Source: a virus
Virus record (IMG/VR): IMGVR_UViG_3300030116_005614
Location: 1 to 27,311 of that record
Length of the DNA: 27,311 bases
Strand: one strand, 5' to 3'
This document shows positions 7,610-15,137 of this stretch, in pieces. The translations under genes and the position numbers were made by a program. Each line of letters starts with the position of its first letter. Position 1 is the stretch's first letter. The notes beneath the pieces are model-generated. The model was not told the DNA's origin, searched no databases, and saw only the letters and a list, made by a program, of their open reading frames with translations.

Positions 7610-8125
7610 ATGTATAATAATTGGAATCACAACAAATACCTTTATATAAAAAATTTTATATCGAAAGAAGATTTAAATGTTATTTTAAAAGACATAGAAT
7701 ATTATTTTACAAGTAATTTACATAAAGAAGAAAAAGGAAGTGTTATAAAATCTGGTCAACAAACAAAACCAAACTTACATATTATAGGTAAAAGTAAACC
7801 TTGGAAAAATTACTATAAAAAATTAAGTGAACTTGCAAGCGCTTTAGGAAAAGAAAATTTAAGAAAAAGTTGGGCTCTTAGAATAAAAGAAAAAGCACCG
7901 GGTGTGCCTCATCAACACAAAGACAATAGTATAACTTGTGTTTTTTATGTTCAAAATCCTGATATTTCATTAGGCACACATTTACAAGAAAATAATACTG
8001 ACATCATTATACCAGGACACGAAAATTCTTTACTTATATTTGATGGCACAATTGTTCATGATGCAATTTTTCCTACACACAAATTAAAAAAACCTAGGTA
8101 TAGTTTAATTACTGATTATGAATAA
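7610..8125 (+). CDS. 2OG-Fe(II) oxygenase-like protein (array gene 2)
   Basis: This 171-aa protein has the double-stranded beta-helix signature in its C-terminal half: GVPHQHKDNS (Fe ligands H103 and D105), GTHLQE, HENSLLIFDGTIVHDA (distal H150) and KKPRYSLITDY (R163). H-x-D to distal His is 47 residues, shorter than in array gene 1, so it belongs to a different, compact subfamily. The N-terminal 90 residues begin with a strand-rich YLYIKNFIS block common to this superfamily. ATG follows the previous stop with no gap and no clear ribosome binding site of its own. Substrate unknown. Confidence 0.7.
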   Translation: MYNNWNHNKYLYIKNFISKEDLNVILKDIEYYFTSNLHKEEKGSVIKSGQQTKPNLHIIGKSKPWKNYYKKLSELASALGKENLRKSWALRIKEKAPGVPHQHKDNSITCVFYVQNPDISLGTHLQENNTDIIIPGHENSLLIFDGTIVHDAIFPTHKLKKPRYSLITDYE

Positions 8126-8774
8126 CTTTAAAAAAAATAAATACGTAATTTTAAAAGAAGTAGTTGACTTAAAGATTGCAAATTTTTTAACTGAATATTT
8201 GTTATTAAAAAAAGAAGTTGCTAATACTTTAACTAAATTAAATTACATACCTGAATATCTTAAAGATATGGTTGGTGTTTTTAACGATCCACAAGTTCCT
8301 AATGCGTATTCTATATACAGTGATATTGCAAATGAGATTTTATTAAAAAAAATAAAACCTGTTATGGAAAAAAACACTGGTTTAAAACTTGTTGAAACTT
8401 ATTCTTATGCAAGAATTTATAAAAAAGGAAACATACTTCATAGACATAAAGACAGGCCTTCTTGTGAAATATCGACAACAATAAATCTTGGTGGTGATCC
8501 TTGGCCAATATATCTAGAACCAGATCCTAAAAAAGGTAGACTTGTTGGAAATAAATATATATCAGATAATACTAAAGGTATTAAAGTAGATTTAAAACAA
8601 GGAGATATGTTAGTTTACAAAGGTTGTGAATTAGAACATTGGAGAGAACCTTTTACAAAAAACTACTGCGTTCAAGTTTTTTTACATTACAATCGTGCAA
8701 CTAAAAAAGCTATAAAATTTGATGGTAGACCACACCTAGGTTTACCTTGTGATATTAAAAATGAAACCATTTAA
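8118..8774 (+). CDS. 2OG-Fe(II) oxygenase-like protein (array gene 3)
   Basis: This 218-aa protein has YSYARIYKKGNILHRHKDRP (residues 95-114), with Fe ligands H110 and D112, followed by GGDPWPIYLEPD and a late QGDMLVYKGCELEHWRE block with distal His H174. The usual Arg about 10 residues after the distal His is not obvious; K181 or R176 may take its place. The pattern L-H-R-H-x-D-R-P ... Y-x-G-x-E-x-x-H-W-R-E is one I associate with phage oxygenases of unknown target. Its start overlaps the previous gene by 8 bases. Confidence 0.7.
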   Translation: MNNFKKNKYVILKEVVDLKIANFLTEYLLLKKEVANTLTKLNYIPEYLKDMVGVFNDPQVPNAYSIYSDIANEILLKKIKPVMEKNTGLKLVETYSYARIYKKGNILHRHKDRPSCEISTTINLGGDPWPIYLEPDPKKGRLVGNKYISDNTKGIKVDLKQGDMLVYKGCELEHWREPFTKNYCVQVFLHYNRATKKAIKFDGRPHLGLPCDIKNETI

Positions 8775-9378
8775 ACATAATAATAAAAATAATTTTTTAG
8801 CAGGATGGTACATTGACAAAAAAATTTGTGCCGACATGATTAAATATTTTAATAATAACAACGAAACTAATGCTGGAATAAAACACCAAGGAAGTGTTGG
8901 TGGACCAGATGGAGGATTTACAGTAGACAAAACAGTAAAAAATTCTACCGATCTTCCTATTAATAATTTAACTCAGGATAAAGTGCCCATAAGATATCTA
9001 AGTGAATTAACCAAAGTTGTTGAAAAATATAAAAAAAAATATCCTTGGTCTGATGAAAACCATGCTCGTTGGGGAATGAGAGAAAGTTTTAATATTCAAA
9101 GATATCCAAAAAACGGTGGTTTTTTTAAACCTCACTTTGAAAGAACAGGGAGTATTCATTTTGAACACAGGCATTTAGTTTTTATGACCTATCTTAATAC
9201 AATTAAAACAGGTGGCCAGACAGAATTTATACATCAAAAACTTAAAATTAAACCTGAGGTAGGTCTGACTGTAATATGGCCTGCTGATTGGACATTTGCT
9301 CATAGAGGTATACGAGCACCAAAAGAAATTAAATACATCGCTACAGGATGGTATGGATATTTACATGACATCAAATAA
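8761..9378 (+). CDS. 2OG-Fe(II) oxygenase, prolyl-4-hydroxylase-like with H-x-E (array gene 4)
   Basis: This 205-aa protein, starting at ATG 8761 (a GTG at 8749 is also in frame), has the classic order NIQRYPKNGG, FFKPHFERTG (H125-x-E127), HLVFMTYLN, GGQTEFIHQ, LKIKPEVGLTVIWPADW, AHRGI (distal H181) and EIKYIATGWYGY (K191). The Y-L-N, G-G-x-T-x-F and P-x-x-G sequence is that of the prolyl-4-hydroxylase branch, where Lys rather than Arg often binds 2-oxoglutarate. The Fe ligand acid is Glu, not the usual Asp. With ATG 8761 it overlaps gene 3 by 14 bases. Confidence 0.75.
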   Translation: MKPFKHNNKNNFLAGWYIDKKICADMIKYFNNNNETNAGIKHQGSVGGPDGGFTVDKTVKNSTDLPINNLTQDKVPIRYLSELTKVVEKYKKKYPWSDENHARWGMRESFNIQRYPKNGGFFKPHFERTGSIHFEHRHLVFMTYLNTIKTGGQTEFIHQKLKIKPEVGLTVIWPADWTFAHRGIRAPKEIKYIATGWYGYLHDIK

Positions 9379-9889
9379 AGATTTTATATTGGAAAAAAAT
9401 AATTTTATTACAAAACAAGAATGCAATATATTAATTAAAGATTTAAAAGATAAGACAAGTAAAGCTGAAAAAAAAGAATATGGTTATGAGTGTTTTGATT
9501 TAGAAGGCACAGTTATTTTTAGTCAAGTGCAGCAAAAAGTTTTTCCTTTGTGGAATGAATACATAAAAAAATTTCCTGAAATTAATTTGACTACAAACAA
9601 ATGGTCGTTAACAAATTTAAGATTTAAAAAATTTAAACCAGGCAAGTATTTTGAAAAATGGCATTCAGAACATAGTTATAACCATGCAACTAGAATTTTA
9701 AATATACAAATATATCTAACCTCACACGACTGTGGAACTGAATTTTATAATGGAAAGGTTATTAAATCAGAACAAGGAAAGGTTGTCATATTTCCGTCTT
9801 ATTTTACTCATACACACAAAGGACAAAAATGTCCTAATAAAAAAACAAGATACTTAATTACAGGATATGTTAATTTTTTAGATTTATGA
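9365..9889 (+). CDS. 2OG-Fe(II) oxygenase with H-x-E, paralogue of array gene 8 (array gene 5)
   Basis: The most likely start is ATG 9365, giving 174 aa and a 14-base overlap with gene 4, the same as the gene 3/gene 4 overlap; an upstream TTG at 9296 would lengthen it inside gene 4. The core reads LRFKKFKPGK, WHSEH (H100-x-E102), QIYL, CGTEF, GKVVIFPSYFTHTHKGQ (distal H151) and KKTRYLITGY (R162). By hand count 58 of 93 core residues are identical to array gene 8, so the two arose by duplication. The N-terminal 75 residues differ much more. Substrate unknown. Confidence 0.75.
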   Translation: MTSNKDFILEKNNFITKQECNILIKDLKDKTSKAEKKEYGYECFDLEGTVIFSQVQQKVFPLWNEYIKKFPEINLTTNKWSLTNLRFKKFKPGKYFEKWHSEHSYNHATRILNIQIYLTSHDCGTEFYNGKVIKSEQGKVVIFPSYFTHTHKGQKCPNKKTRYLITGYVNFLDL

Positions 9890-10416
9890 AAGTAGAAAAA
9901 CTAATTAAAGCAAATATGCTTCGAGAATATTATTTTATCAAAGGCAATTTGTCTATTGATACAAAATATTTTATAAAAAAAATTGAAGAAGGTATTAATT
10001 TAAATACAAACAAAAATTATACAACTAATATTGTAGGAAATATGACAGCTTTTAAATTTTTTCTTAATGATAAAAAATTTATTAAAATGATGATGCCTAT
10101 TTTTGATCTTATAGATAGTAATCCTTCTGAAGAAGTTAACTCTTGGACGTTATCTGAAGCATGGGGTTTTAAAGAAAAATTTTCAGATTATACTAGACAA
10201 CATGCTCACTTACCTTGTTTTCTTTCAGGTGCAATTCAATTATCTAATCATAGTCAAATATTAGAATTTCCGCAAATAAAAGAAACTTTAGAATGTAAGC
10301 CTGGAAACTTCGCTGTGTTTTCAAGTTTTTTAAAACATAAAAATAAAAGAAACACTACCGATAAAGAACGATACGGTCTTAGTTTTAATATAATAAATAG
10401 TGCAACTTATGGTTAA
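9886..10416 (+). CDS. 2OG-Fe(II) oxygenase superfamily-like protein with H-x-H (array gene 6)
   Basis: This 176-aa protein resembles the phage oxygenase group that has a His-rich motif before SG: SWTLSEAWGF, RQHAHLPCFLSGAIQLS (H106, H108), ECKPGNFAVFSSFLKHK (distal H151), KERYGLSFN (R162). The overall order matches the 2OG_FeII_Oxy_5-type family (H-x-H ... SG-x-x-x-L ... P-x-x-x-x-x-F-x-S-x-x-x-H ... R). The acidic ligand of H-x-D is not visible at the expected place, so activity is less certain than in its neighbours. The start overlaps the stop of gene 5 by 4 bases (ATGA). The DNA is very AT-rich: 11 of 60 bases are G or C at 10021-10080. Confidence 0.6.
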   Translation: MKVEKLIKANMLREYYFIKGNLSIDTKYFIKKIEEGINLNTNKNYTTNIVGNMTAFKFFLNDKKFIKMMMPIFDLIDSNPSEEVNSWTLSEAWGFKEKFSDYTRQHAHLPCFLSGAIQLSNHSQILEFPQIKETLECKPGNFAVFSSFLKHKNKRNTTDKERYGLSFNIINSATYG

Positions 10417-10963
10417 GAAAAAAAGATACGAAGAATTGTTTAATGGTTCTATTCACATAGAACGAAATTTTCTTTCTAAAAATGTTTATGAACAAATGTT
10501 TGAAGACATACAAAAATTAAAGTATGACGCCTGTCACCAACCATATAGTCAATACTTTGGTAATCGTTTTCAAGGTTATCCTGTCTACGAAGCTATATTT
10601 AATAAATATGATTCTATTATATTTAAGGAAATAGAAAAACTTATTGAATGTAAAATAACAGATGCACACAGTAAAGTTAGAAAAGTTATTGCTTCAGAAG
10701 TATCTAAATCTAAATATAATGTACCCCATGGACCAGTGCATATAGATAGTCAAACTAATTTAGCAGCCATACTTCCTTTTTATCATAGTGTTTCTGGCGG
10801 AACTGCTTTTTTTGAATATCAATCTGATAAATATCCAGACATATCAATAGGTGCTTATCCCAATAGAATAATAATTTTTAACGCTAAAAGATATCATGCT
10901 CCTTGCACTGATTTAACTTATGAAGTATCATATAAATATAATATGTTTTTTAATATAAAGTAA
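10409..10963 (+). CDS. 2OG-Fe(II) oxygenase-like protein, DUF6445-like (array gene 7)
   Basis: Starting at ATG 10409 (a GTG at 10400 is also in frame), this 184-aa protein has HGPVHIDSQTNLAAILPFYH (107-126) with Fe ligands H111 and D113, SGGTAFFEYQ, then YPNRIIIFNAKRYHAP with distal His H163. V-H-x-D-S, G-G-T-A-F-F and N-R-x-I-x-F-x-A-x-x-x-H-x-P is the pattern of the DUF6445 type of oxygenase-fold proteins. The C-terminal FFNIK ends the fold. It overlaps gene 6 by 8 bases and is followed by gene 8 with a TAATG overlap. Confidence 0.65.
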   Translation: MVKKKRYEELFNGSIHIERNFLSKNVYEQMFEDIQKLKYDACHQPYSQYFGNRFQGYPVYEAIFNKYDSIIFKEIEKLIECKITDAHSKVRKVIASEVSKSKYNVPHGPVHIDSQTNLAAILPFYHSVSGGTAFFEYQSDKYPDISIGAYPNRIIIFNAKRYHAPCTDLTYEVSYKYNMFFNIK

Positions 10964-11478
10964 TGGACAGAAATTTTATAGCTATAAAGAAAGAGTTTAC
11001 TACAAAAGCTAAATGTAAATCTTTAATTAAAACTTTAGATAAAAATTTAGAAATTGATAAATCTAATCCAGATTTAAATTATAGTTACAAAGATATAAAA
11101 ATTAAAAGTGTTCAAAAATTTATTGTAGATAAAGCAGTTAGTTTTGTTAAATTATATACCAGTGTTTATCCAGAATTAAACATGACTAGTGACAGATGGG
11201 CTATGACTGAATTAAGATTTAAAAAATTTAAACCGGGTAAATCTTTCAACAAATGGCATTCTGAACATTGTAATAAATATCCAAGCAGAGTGCTTGCTTT
11301 TCAATTATATTTAAGTGACCATAACTGTGGCACTCAATTTATGAATGGAGAATATGTAGAGTCTGACATTGGAAAAGCTATTTTATTTCCAGCTTATTTT
11401 ACCCACACCCATAGAGGCCAAGCTTGTCCTCAAAAGAAAACTAGATATTTAATTACTGGATATTTTAATTTTATTTAG
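10963..11478 (+). CDS. 2OG-Fe(II) oxygenase with H-x-E, paralogue of array gene 5 (array gene 8)
   Basis: This 171-aa protein has LRFKKFKPGK, WHSEH (H99-x-E101), QLYL, CGTQF, GKAILFPAYFTHTHRGQ (distal H150) and KKTRYLITGY (R161). It is the duplicate of array gene 5; at DNA level a 23-bp stretch is identical (11212-11234 and 9617-9639). Two unrelated oxygenase-like genes lie between the copies. It is the last gene of the array; its final 8 bases overlap the end of a minus-strand gene. Confidence 0.75.
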   Translation: MDRNFIAIKKEFTTKAKCKSLIKTLDKNLEIDKSNPDLNYSYKDIKIKSVQKFIVDKAVSFVKLYTSVYPELNMTSDRWAMTELRFKKFKPGKSFNKWHSEHCNKYPSRVLAFQLYLSDHNCGTQFMNGEYVESDIGKAILFPAYFTHTHRGQACPQKKTRYLITGYFNFI

Positions 11479-11683
11479 TTAACTTAGCTATTATATCTTT
11501 CAGCTCTGTAATTTTGTTTACAAACTCGTTGTTTAGTTTTCCTAAAGCTATTATTCTAGTTTCTAAATTAATTATATGTTTTTTGTAATCAGCATTAAGG
11601 TCAACTTCTGACATTTTAACTGATCTTTCCATCTCCAATTTTTCTTCTAAATCTTTAATTATCTCGTCTTTTACGTCTTTCAT
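11471..11683 (-). CDS. Small coiled-coil protein, convergent to the oxygenase array
   Basis: This 70-aa protein is highly charged with heptad-like leucine/isoleucine spacing (IIKDLEEKLEMERS, IINLETRIIALGKL, NKITELKDIIAKL), so a coiled coil is likely over nearly its full length. I do not recognise a family. It is the only minus-strand gene inside the late block and its 3' end overlaps array gene 8 by 8 bases. A good promoter lies just upstream (11692-11721) with only 8 bases between -10 box and ATG, which argues that the gene is real. Its transcript would face the late rightward transcript head-on. Confidence 0.55.
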   Translation of the reverse strand: MKDVKDEIIKDLEEKLEMERSVKMSEVDLNADYKKHIINLETRIIALGKLNNEFVNKITELKDIIAKLTK

Positions 11684-11691
11684 ATCTAATG

Positions 11692-11721
11692 ATTATATAT
11701 TGATAAACGTCTAAAAGTCAA
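11692..11721 (-). promoter_or_regulatory. Sigma-70-type promoter for the minus-strand coiled-coil gene
   Basis: Read on the minus strand, TTGACT (11721-11716) and TATAAT (11697-11692, perfect) are 18 bp apart. Transcription would begin about 6-7 bases later, within a few bases of the ATG at 11683, so the mRNA would be leaderless or nearly so. This is one of the best promoter matches in the window. Confidence 0.55.
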
Positions 11722-11773
11722 GTAAACTGCCCTCTACTCAAACTACAAAAAATATGTTAAGGGGCTATTACAT

Positions 11774-13954
11774 ATGTTACAAAAATTAGGATTTCAACCA
11801 GGATTTAACAAACAAGTCACAGAAACCGGTGCGGAAGGACAATGGTTTGATGGTGATAATGTTCGTTTTAGATATGGTACACCTGAAAAAATAGGGGGTT
11901 GGACCCAATTAGGTCAAGATAAATTGACAGGTGCTGCAAGAGCAATTCATCATTGGGACGATAATGCTGGTATTAAATATGCAGCAATAGGAACAAATAG
12001 AATTTTATATGTATACTCTGGAGGAATTTATTACGACATCCATCCTATCAGAGCCACTTTAACAGGAGCTAATTTTACTAGTACAGCTTCTTCTAAAACT
12101 GTTACAGTCACATGCACCGGGACACATGGATTAAACGAAGATGACATTGTTATGTTTGATTCTGTTAGTGGTGTTACTGCAGTGGGATCAACTTACACTG
12201 ATGCTACTTTTGAAGATCAAAAGTTTATGGTAACTTCGGTTCCTACAACATCTACTTTTACTATTACAATGGATGCTCAAGAATCAGGAACTCCTTTGTC
12301 AACTAGTGGGTCTGCTTCAATTCTTTGTTATTACACTGTCGGTCCGGCACAACAACTTGGAGGTTTTGGTTGGGGTACAGGTCTTTGGGCTGGTACAGCA
12401 ATTGGTCCAGCAACTACGACACTAGCTTCTACTATTAATGATACAGTAACCGATATTCCTTTAACCAGCTCCGCAGCTTTTCCATCTACTGGAGAAATTA
12501 GAATTGGATCAGAAGACATAAGTTTTACAGCTAACAACACAACAACAAATATATTAAGCGGAGGTGCAAGAGAAATTAATGGCACAACCAAAGCAGGACA
12601 TAGCGCCGGTGCAACTGTTACAAACATATCTGATTATGTTGCATGGGGTGAAGCGTCGTCTTCTGACTTTACTATTGATCCAGGAATGTGGGTATTAGAT
12701 AACTATGGAACAAAATTAATTGCACTTATATATAATGGTCAATGTTTTGAGTGGGATGCGGCAGGAGCCGGAGCAACATCTACAAGAGCAACTTTATTAG
12801 CTAACGCTCCAACAGCATCACGTCATGTATTAGTATCTACACCAGATCGTCACTTAGTATTTTTTGGAACCGAAACAACAGTAGGCAGCACCAGTACTCA
12901 AGACGATATGTTTATACGATTCTCTTCTCAAGAAAGCATTGATCAAACAGATTCTTATACTGTTAAAGCAAACAACACAGCAGGCACACAAAGACTAGCA
13001 GATGGATCTAAAATTATGGGAGCTATCAAAGGTAGAGATGCTATCTATGTATGGACTGACACTGCATTGTTTTTAATGAAATTTGTAGGACTACCATTTA
13101 CCTTTTCTTTTGAACAAGTGGGAACTAACTGCGGATTATTAGGGAAAAATGCATGCATTGAAGTAGATGGTAAGGCGTATTGGATGTCAGAAAACGGATT
13201 TTTTACTTACGATGGTCAATTAAAATCTATGCCCTGTCTTGTTGAAGATTTTGTTTATGACGATATAAACGTTGTATCTAGAGACTTAATTAATGCAGGA
13301 TTAAATAATCTTTTTGGAGAAATAAGTTGGTATTACGGTACAGTTAATTCTAATCAAATAAACAGAAATGTAACTTATAATTATTTAGACTCATCACCTA
13401 AACGTCCTATATGGACAACAGGAACTTTACCTCGAACAGCTTGGCAGGATTCTGCAGTATTTGAAAAACCTCATGCTACATTTTATGATCCATCAGATAA
13501 CGCGTCGACAGATTGCACTGGAAACACAGATGGTAGTACTATATACTATCAACAGGAAACAGGGACCGATCAAATTAATGCCGGCGGTGTAACGACTGCT
13601 GTTATTGGTTCTATTACATCTGGAGATTTTGATATTACACAAAGAAGAAGTAATACAGGACAGACTGTAGGAATGCCTGACTTAAGAGGGGATGGAGAAT
13701 TTATAATGAGAATAAGCAGATTTATACCAGACTTTATTTCACAAACAGGAAATACACAAGTTAGTTTTGTAACAAGAACCTATCCAAATAGTTCAGCTAC
13801 AACTACAAATTTTACAATAGATTCTAATACAACAAAAAAAGATACGAGATTAAGGGCTAGATCAATTGCATTAAAAGTTGCCAATACAACAACAAGTGAA
13901 GACTGGAAACTTGGAACTTTTAGATTAGACATACATCCAGGAGGTAGAAGATAA
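11774..13954 (+). CDS. Tail nozzle-like / packaged-DNA-stabilising protein
   Basis: This 726-aa protein starts with KLGFQPGFNKQVTETGAEGQ, WFDGDNVRFRYGTPEKIGGW and YAAIGTNRILYVY, the usual start of the large beta-propeller-like proteins that form the tail nozzle or DNA-stabilising plug in podoviruses (compare T7 gp12 and P22 gp10 in role). It has an insertion at residues 216-283 with the beta module shared with two neck proteins (FPSTGEIRIGSEDISF). Later blocks (RHVLVSTPDRHLVFFG, GRDAIYVWTDTALFLMKF, YWMSENGFFTYDGQL) are propeller-like blades. The ribosome binding site is AAGGGG (11759-11764), 9 bases before ATG. It is separated from the other neck genes by the oxygenase array. Confidence 0.6.
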   Translation: MLQKLGFQPGFNKQVTETGAEGQWFDGDNVRFRYGTPEKIGGWTQLGQDKLTGAARAIHHWDDNAGIKYAAIGTNRILYVYSGGIYYDIHPIRATLTGANFTSTASSKTVTVTCTGTHGLNEDDIVMFDSVSGVTAVGSTYTDATFEDQKFMVTSVPTTSTFTITMDAQESGTPLSTSGSASILCYYTVGPAQQLGGFGWGTGLWAGTAIGPATTTLASTINDTVTDIPLTSSAAFPSTGEIRIGSEDISFTANNTTTNILSGGAREINGTTKAGHSAGATVTNISDYVAWGEASSSDFTIDPGMWVLDNYGTKLIALIYNGQCFEWDAAGAGATSTRATLLANAPTASRHVLVSTPDRHLVFFGTETTVGSTSTQDDMFIRFSSQESIDQTDSYTVKANNTAGTQRLADGSKIMGAIKGRDAIYVWTDTALFLMKFVGLPFTFSFEQVGTNCGLLGKNACIEVDGKAYWMSENGFFTYDGQLKSMPCLVEDFVYDDINVVSRDLINAGLNNLFGEISWYYGTVNSNQINRNVTYNYLDSSPKRPIWTTGTLPRTAWQDSAVFEKPHATFYDPSDNASTDCTGNTDGSTIYYQQETGTDQINAGGVTTAVIGSITSGDFDITQRRSNTGQTVGMPDLRGDGEFIMRISRFIPDFISQTGNTQVSFVTRTYPNSSATTTNFTIDSNTTKKDTRLRARSIALKVANTTTSEDWKLGTFRLDIHPGGRR

Positions 13955-14973
13955 TGGTAGCATTTTATAATCCTGCTGATCAAGAGCTTTACAAAACATA
14001 TCAATATCTTCCTCAGGAACAATATAGACTAGGTCTTAATTTACCAAAGGCAGAACAAGACGTAAGCGCTATTAATACTAACGTTGGAATACCTGCAACT
14101 AATGCTTTTATTAATAGTGGTGGTGGTAGTTCTTATCCCGGTTCTCCTGATAATTTAATACAAGATTATAATCTAGCCACACGAAATTATTATTTTGATC
14201 GTCAACCAACACCACTTGTAGATGATTTATATCAAAGTAAACTTGATAAAACTTTTATGGGTTTTCCAAGTTACAGACAACAAGACCTAACCGGTGCAGA
14301 TTTAGGTGAGTATATTGGAACAGACACAGACGTACCTTTAGAATTAACCAGAGCTGGCAAAATACAACAAAACATTGGTAATGTTAAAAGTGGTATAGGA
14401 ACTATGGTAGATAAAATAGGTGGGCTTGGTCCTGTAAGTTTCGTGTTAAATAAAATGGATAGATTTAGTTCATTACCCACAGCAGATCAAAAATTTATAC
14501 AGATGAACATGGGTTACACAGGTCCAACTGTATTTGGTGAAAATACATCAGATTTAAATAAAGATCCATATGGAATAAATACAAGATCTATGTTTGGAAA
14601 TTATGCAGAGTATGTAGATGAGGCAGCTAGGTCAGATTTAACTGACGACGAGTATAACGAATTAACAGATTATCAAAAAACAAAAGTAGATTTTTATAGA
14701 AGACAAAAAAAAGAAAGAGAACGAATAGAAAAAGAAACTTTCGAACAACAAATGGCAGATGATAAATTTTATGGTGGTCAAGGTAAATCAGATCCGGGAG
14801 ATAGATCAAGAAAGGGCGCGACTGGAAGAAGACCTGGATCAGGAGGGACTGTAGATAGGGTAGAGTCTGGGCCAGGTAGAAATGTAGATGACACTGGTCA
14901 AGCCTACGATTCTGGTGGTCGAGAAGGATTTGGATATGGTTTAAAATATGGAGGACTAGCAAGTATTTTATAA
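13954..14973 (+). CDS. Virion protein, likely internal/ejection component
   Basis: This 339-aa protein has no enzymatic motif. Residues 1-100 are rich in Asn, Tyr and Pro; a charged helical stretch (TKVDFYRRQKKERERIEKETF region) follows near residue 240-265, and the C-terminus is Gly/Arg-rich, ending GGREGFGYGLKYGGLASIL. This type of Gly-rich tail is common in virion proteins of pelagiphage-like genomes. It starts in the stop of the nozzle gene (TAATG) and ends in TAATG with the next small gene. An internal virion role is inferred from the neighbours. Confidence 0.5.
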   Translation: MVAFYNPADQELYKTYQYLPQEQYRLGLNLPKAEQDVSAINTNVGIPATNAFINSGGGSSYPGSPDNLIQDYNLATRNYYFDRQPTPLVDDLYQSKLDKTFMGFPSYRQQDLTGADLGEYIGTDTDVPLELTRAGKIQQNIGNVKSGIGTMVDKIGGLGPVSFVLNKMDRFSSLPTADQKFIQMNMGYTGPTVFGENTSDLNKDPYGINTRSMFGNYAEYVDEAARSDLTDDEYNELTDYQKTKVDFYRRQKKERERIEKETFEQQMADDKFYGGQGKSDPGDRSRKGATGRRPGSGGTVDRVESGPGRNVDDTGQAYDSGGREGFGYGLKYGGLASIL

Positions 14974-15137
14974 TGGCAAAGATAGTAGAATCATTAACTA
15001 GAGCAGAACCGGAATACAATCAATCTAACTTACAATCGTTAATTAGAGATTTAGACTCTGTAATTACAAAATTAAACACTTCATTTCAAGATGAAGTTAA
15101 ACAGGAGATAGAAGCTAAAAGTTTCTTTTTGGAATAA
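14973..15137 (+). CDS. Small helical protein, 54 aa
   Basis: A 54-aa frame starts MAKIVESLTRAEPEYNQSNL and ends KQEIEAKSFFLE. It is predicted helical with a coiled-coil-like IRDLDSVITKLNTSF middle. It is bounded by one-base overlaps on both sides (TAATG at 14971-14975 and 15135-15139), which strongly suggests it is translated. The family is unknown to me; it may be a small virion chaperone or linker. Confidence 0.6.
   Translation: MAKIVESLTRAEPEYNQSNLQSLIRDLDSVITKLNTSFQDEVKQEIEAKSFFLE

Noticed and set aside
9296-9364. Longer version of array gene 5 starting at TTG 9296
   Set aside because: It would overlap gene 4 by 83 bases; ATG 9365 gives the same 14-base overlap seen at the previous junction and a family-like length.
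6980-11478. Array oxygenases as DNA-base (TET/JBP-like) modifiers
   Set aside because: The visible motifs resemble prolyl-hydroxylase, PKHD and related protein or small-molecule oxygenases rather than TET/JBP; kept only as a remote option.
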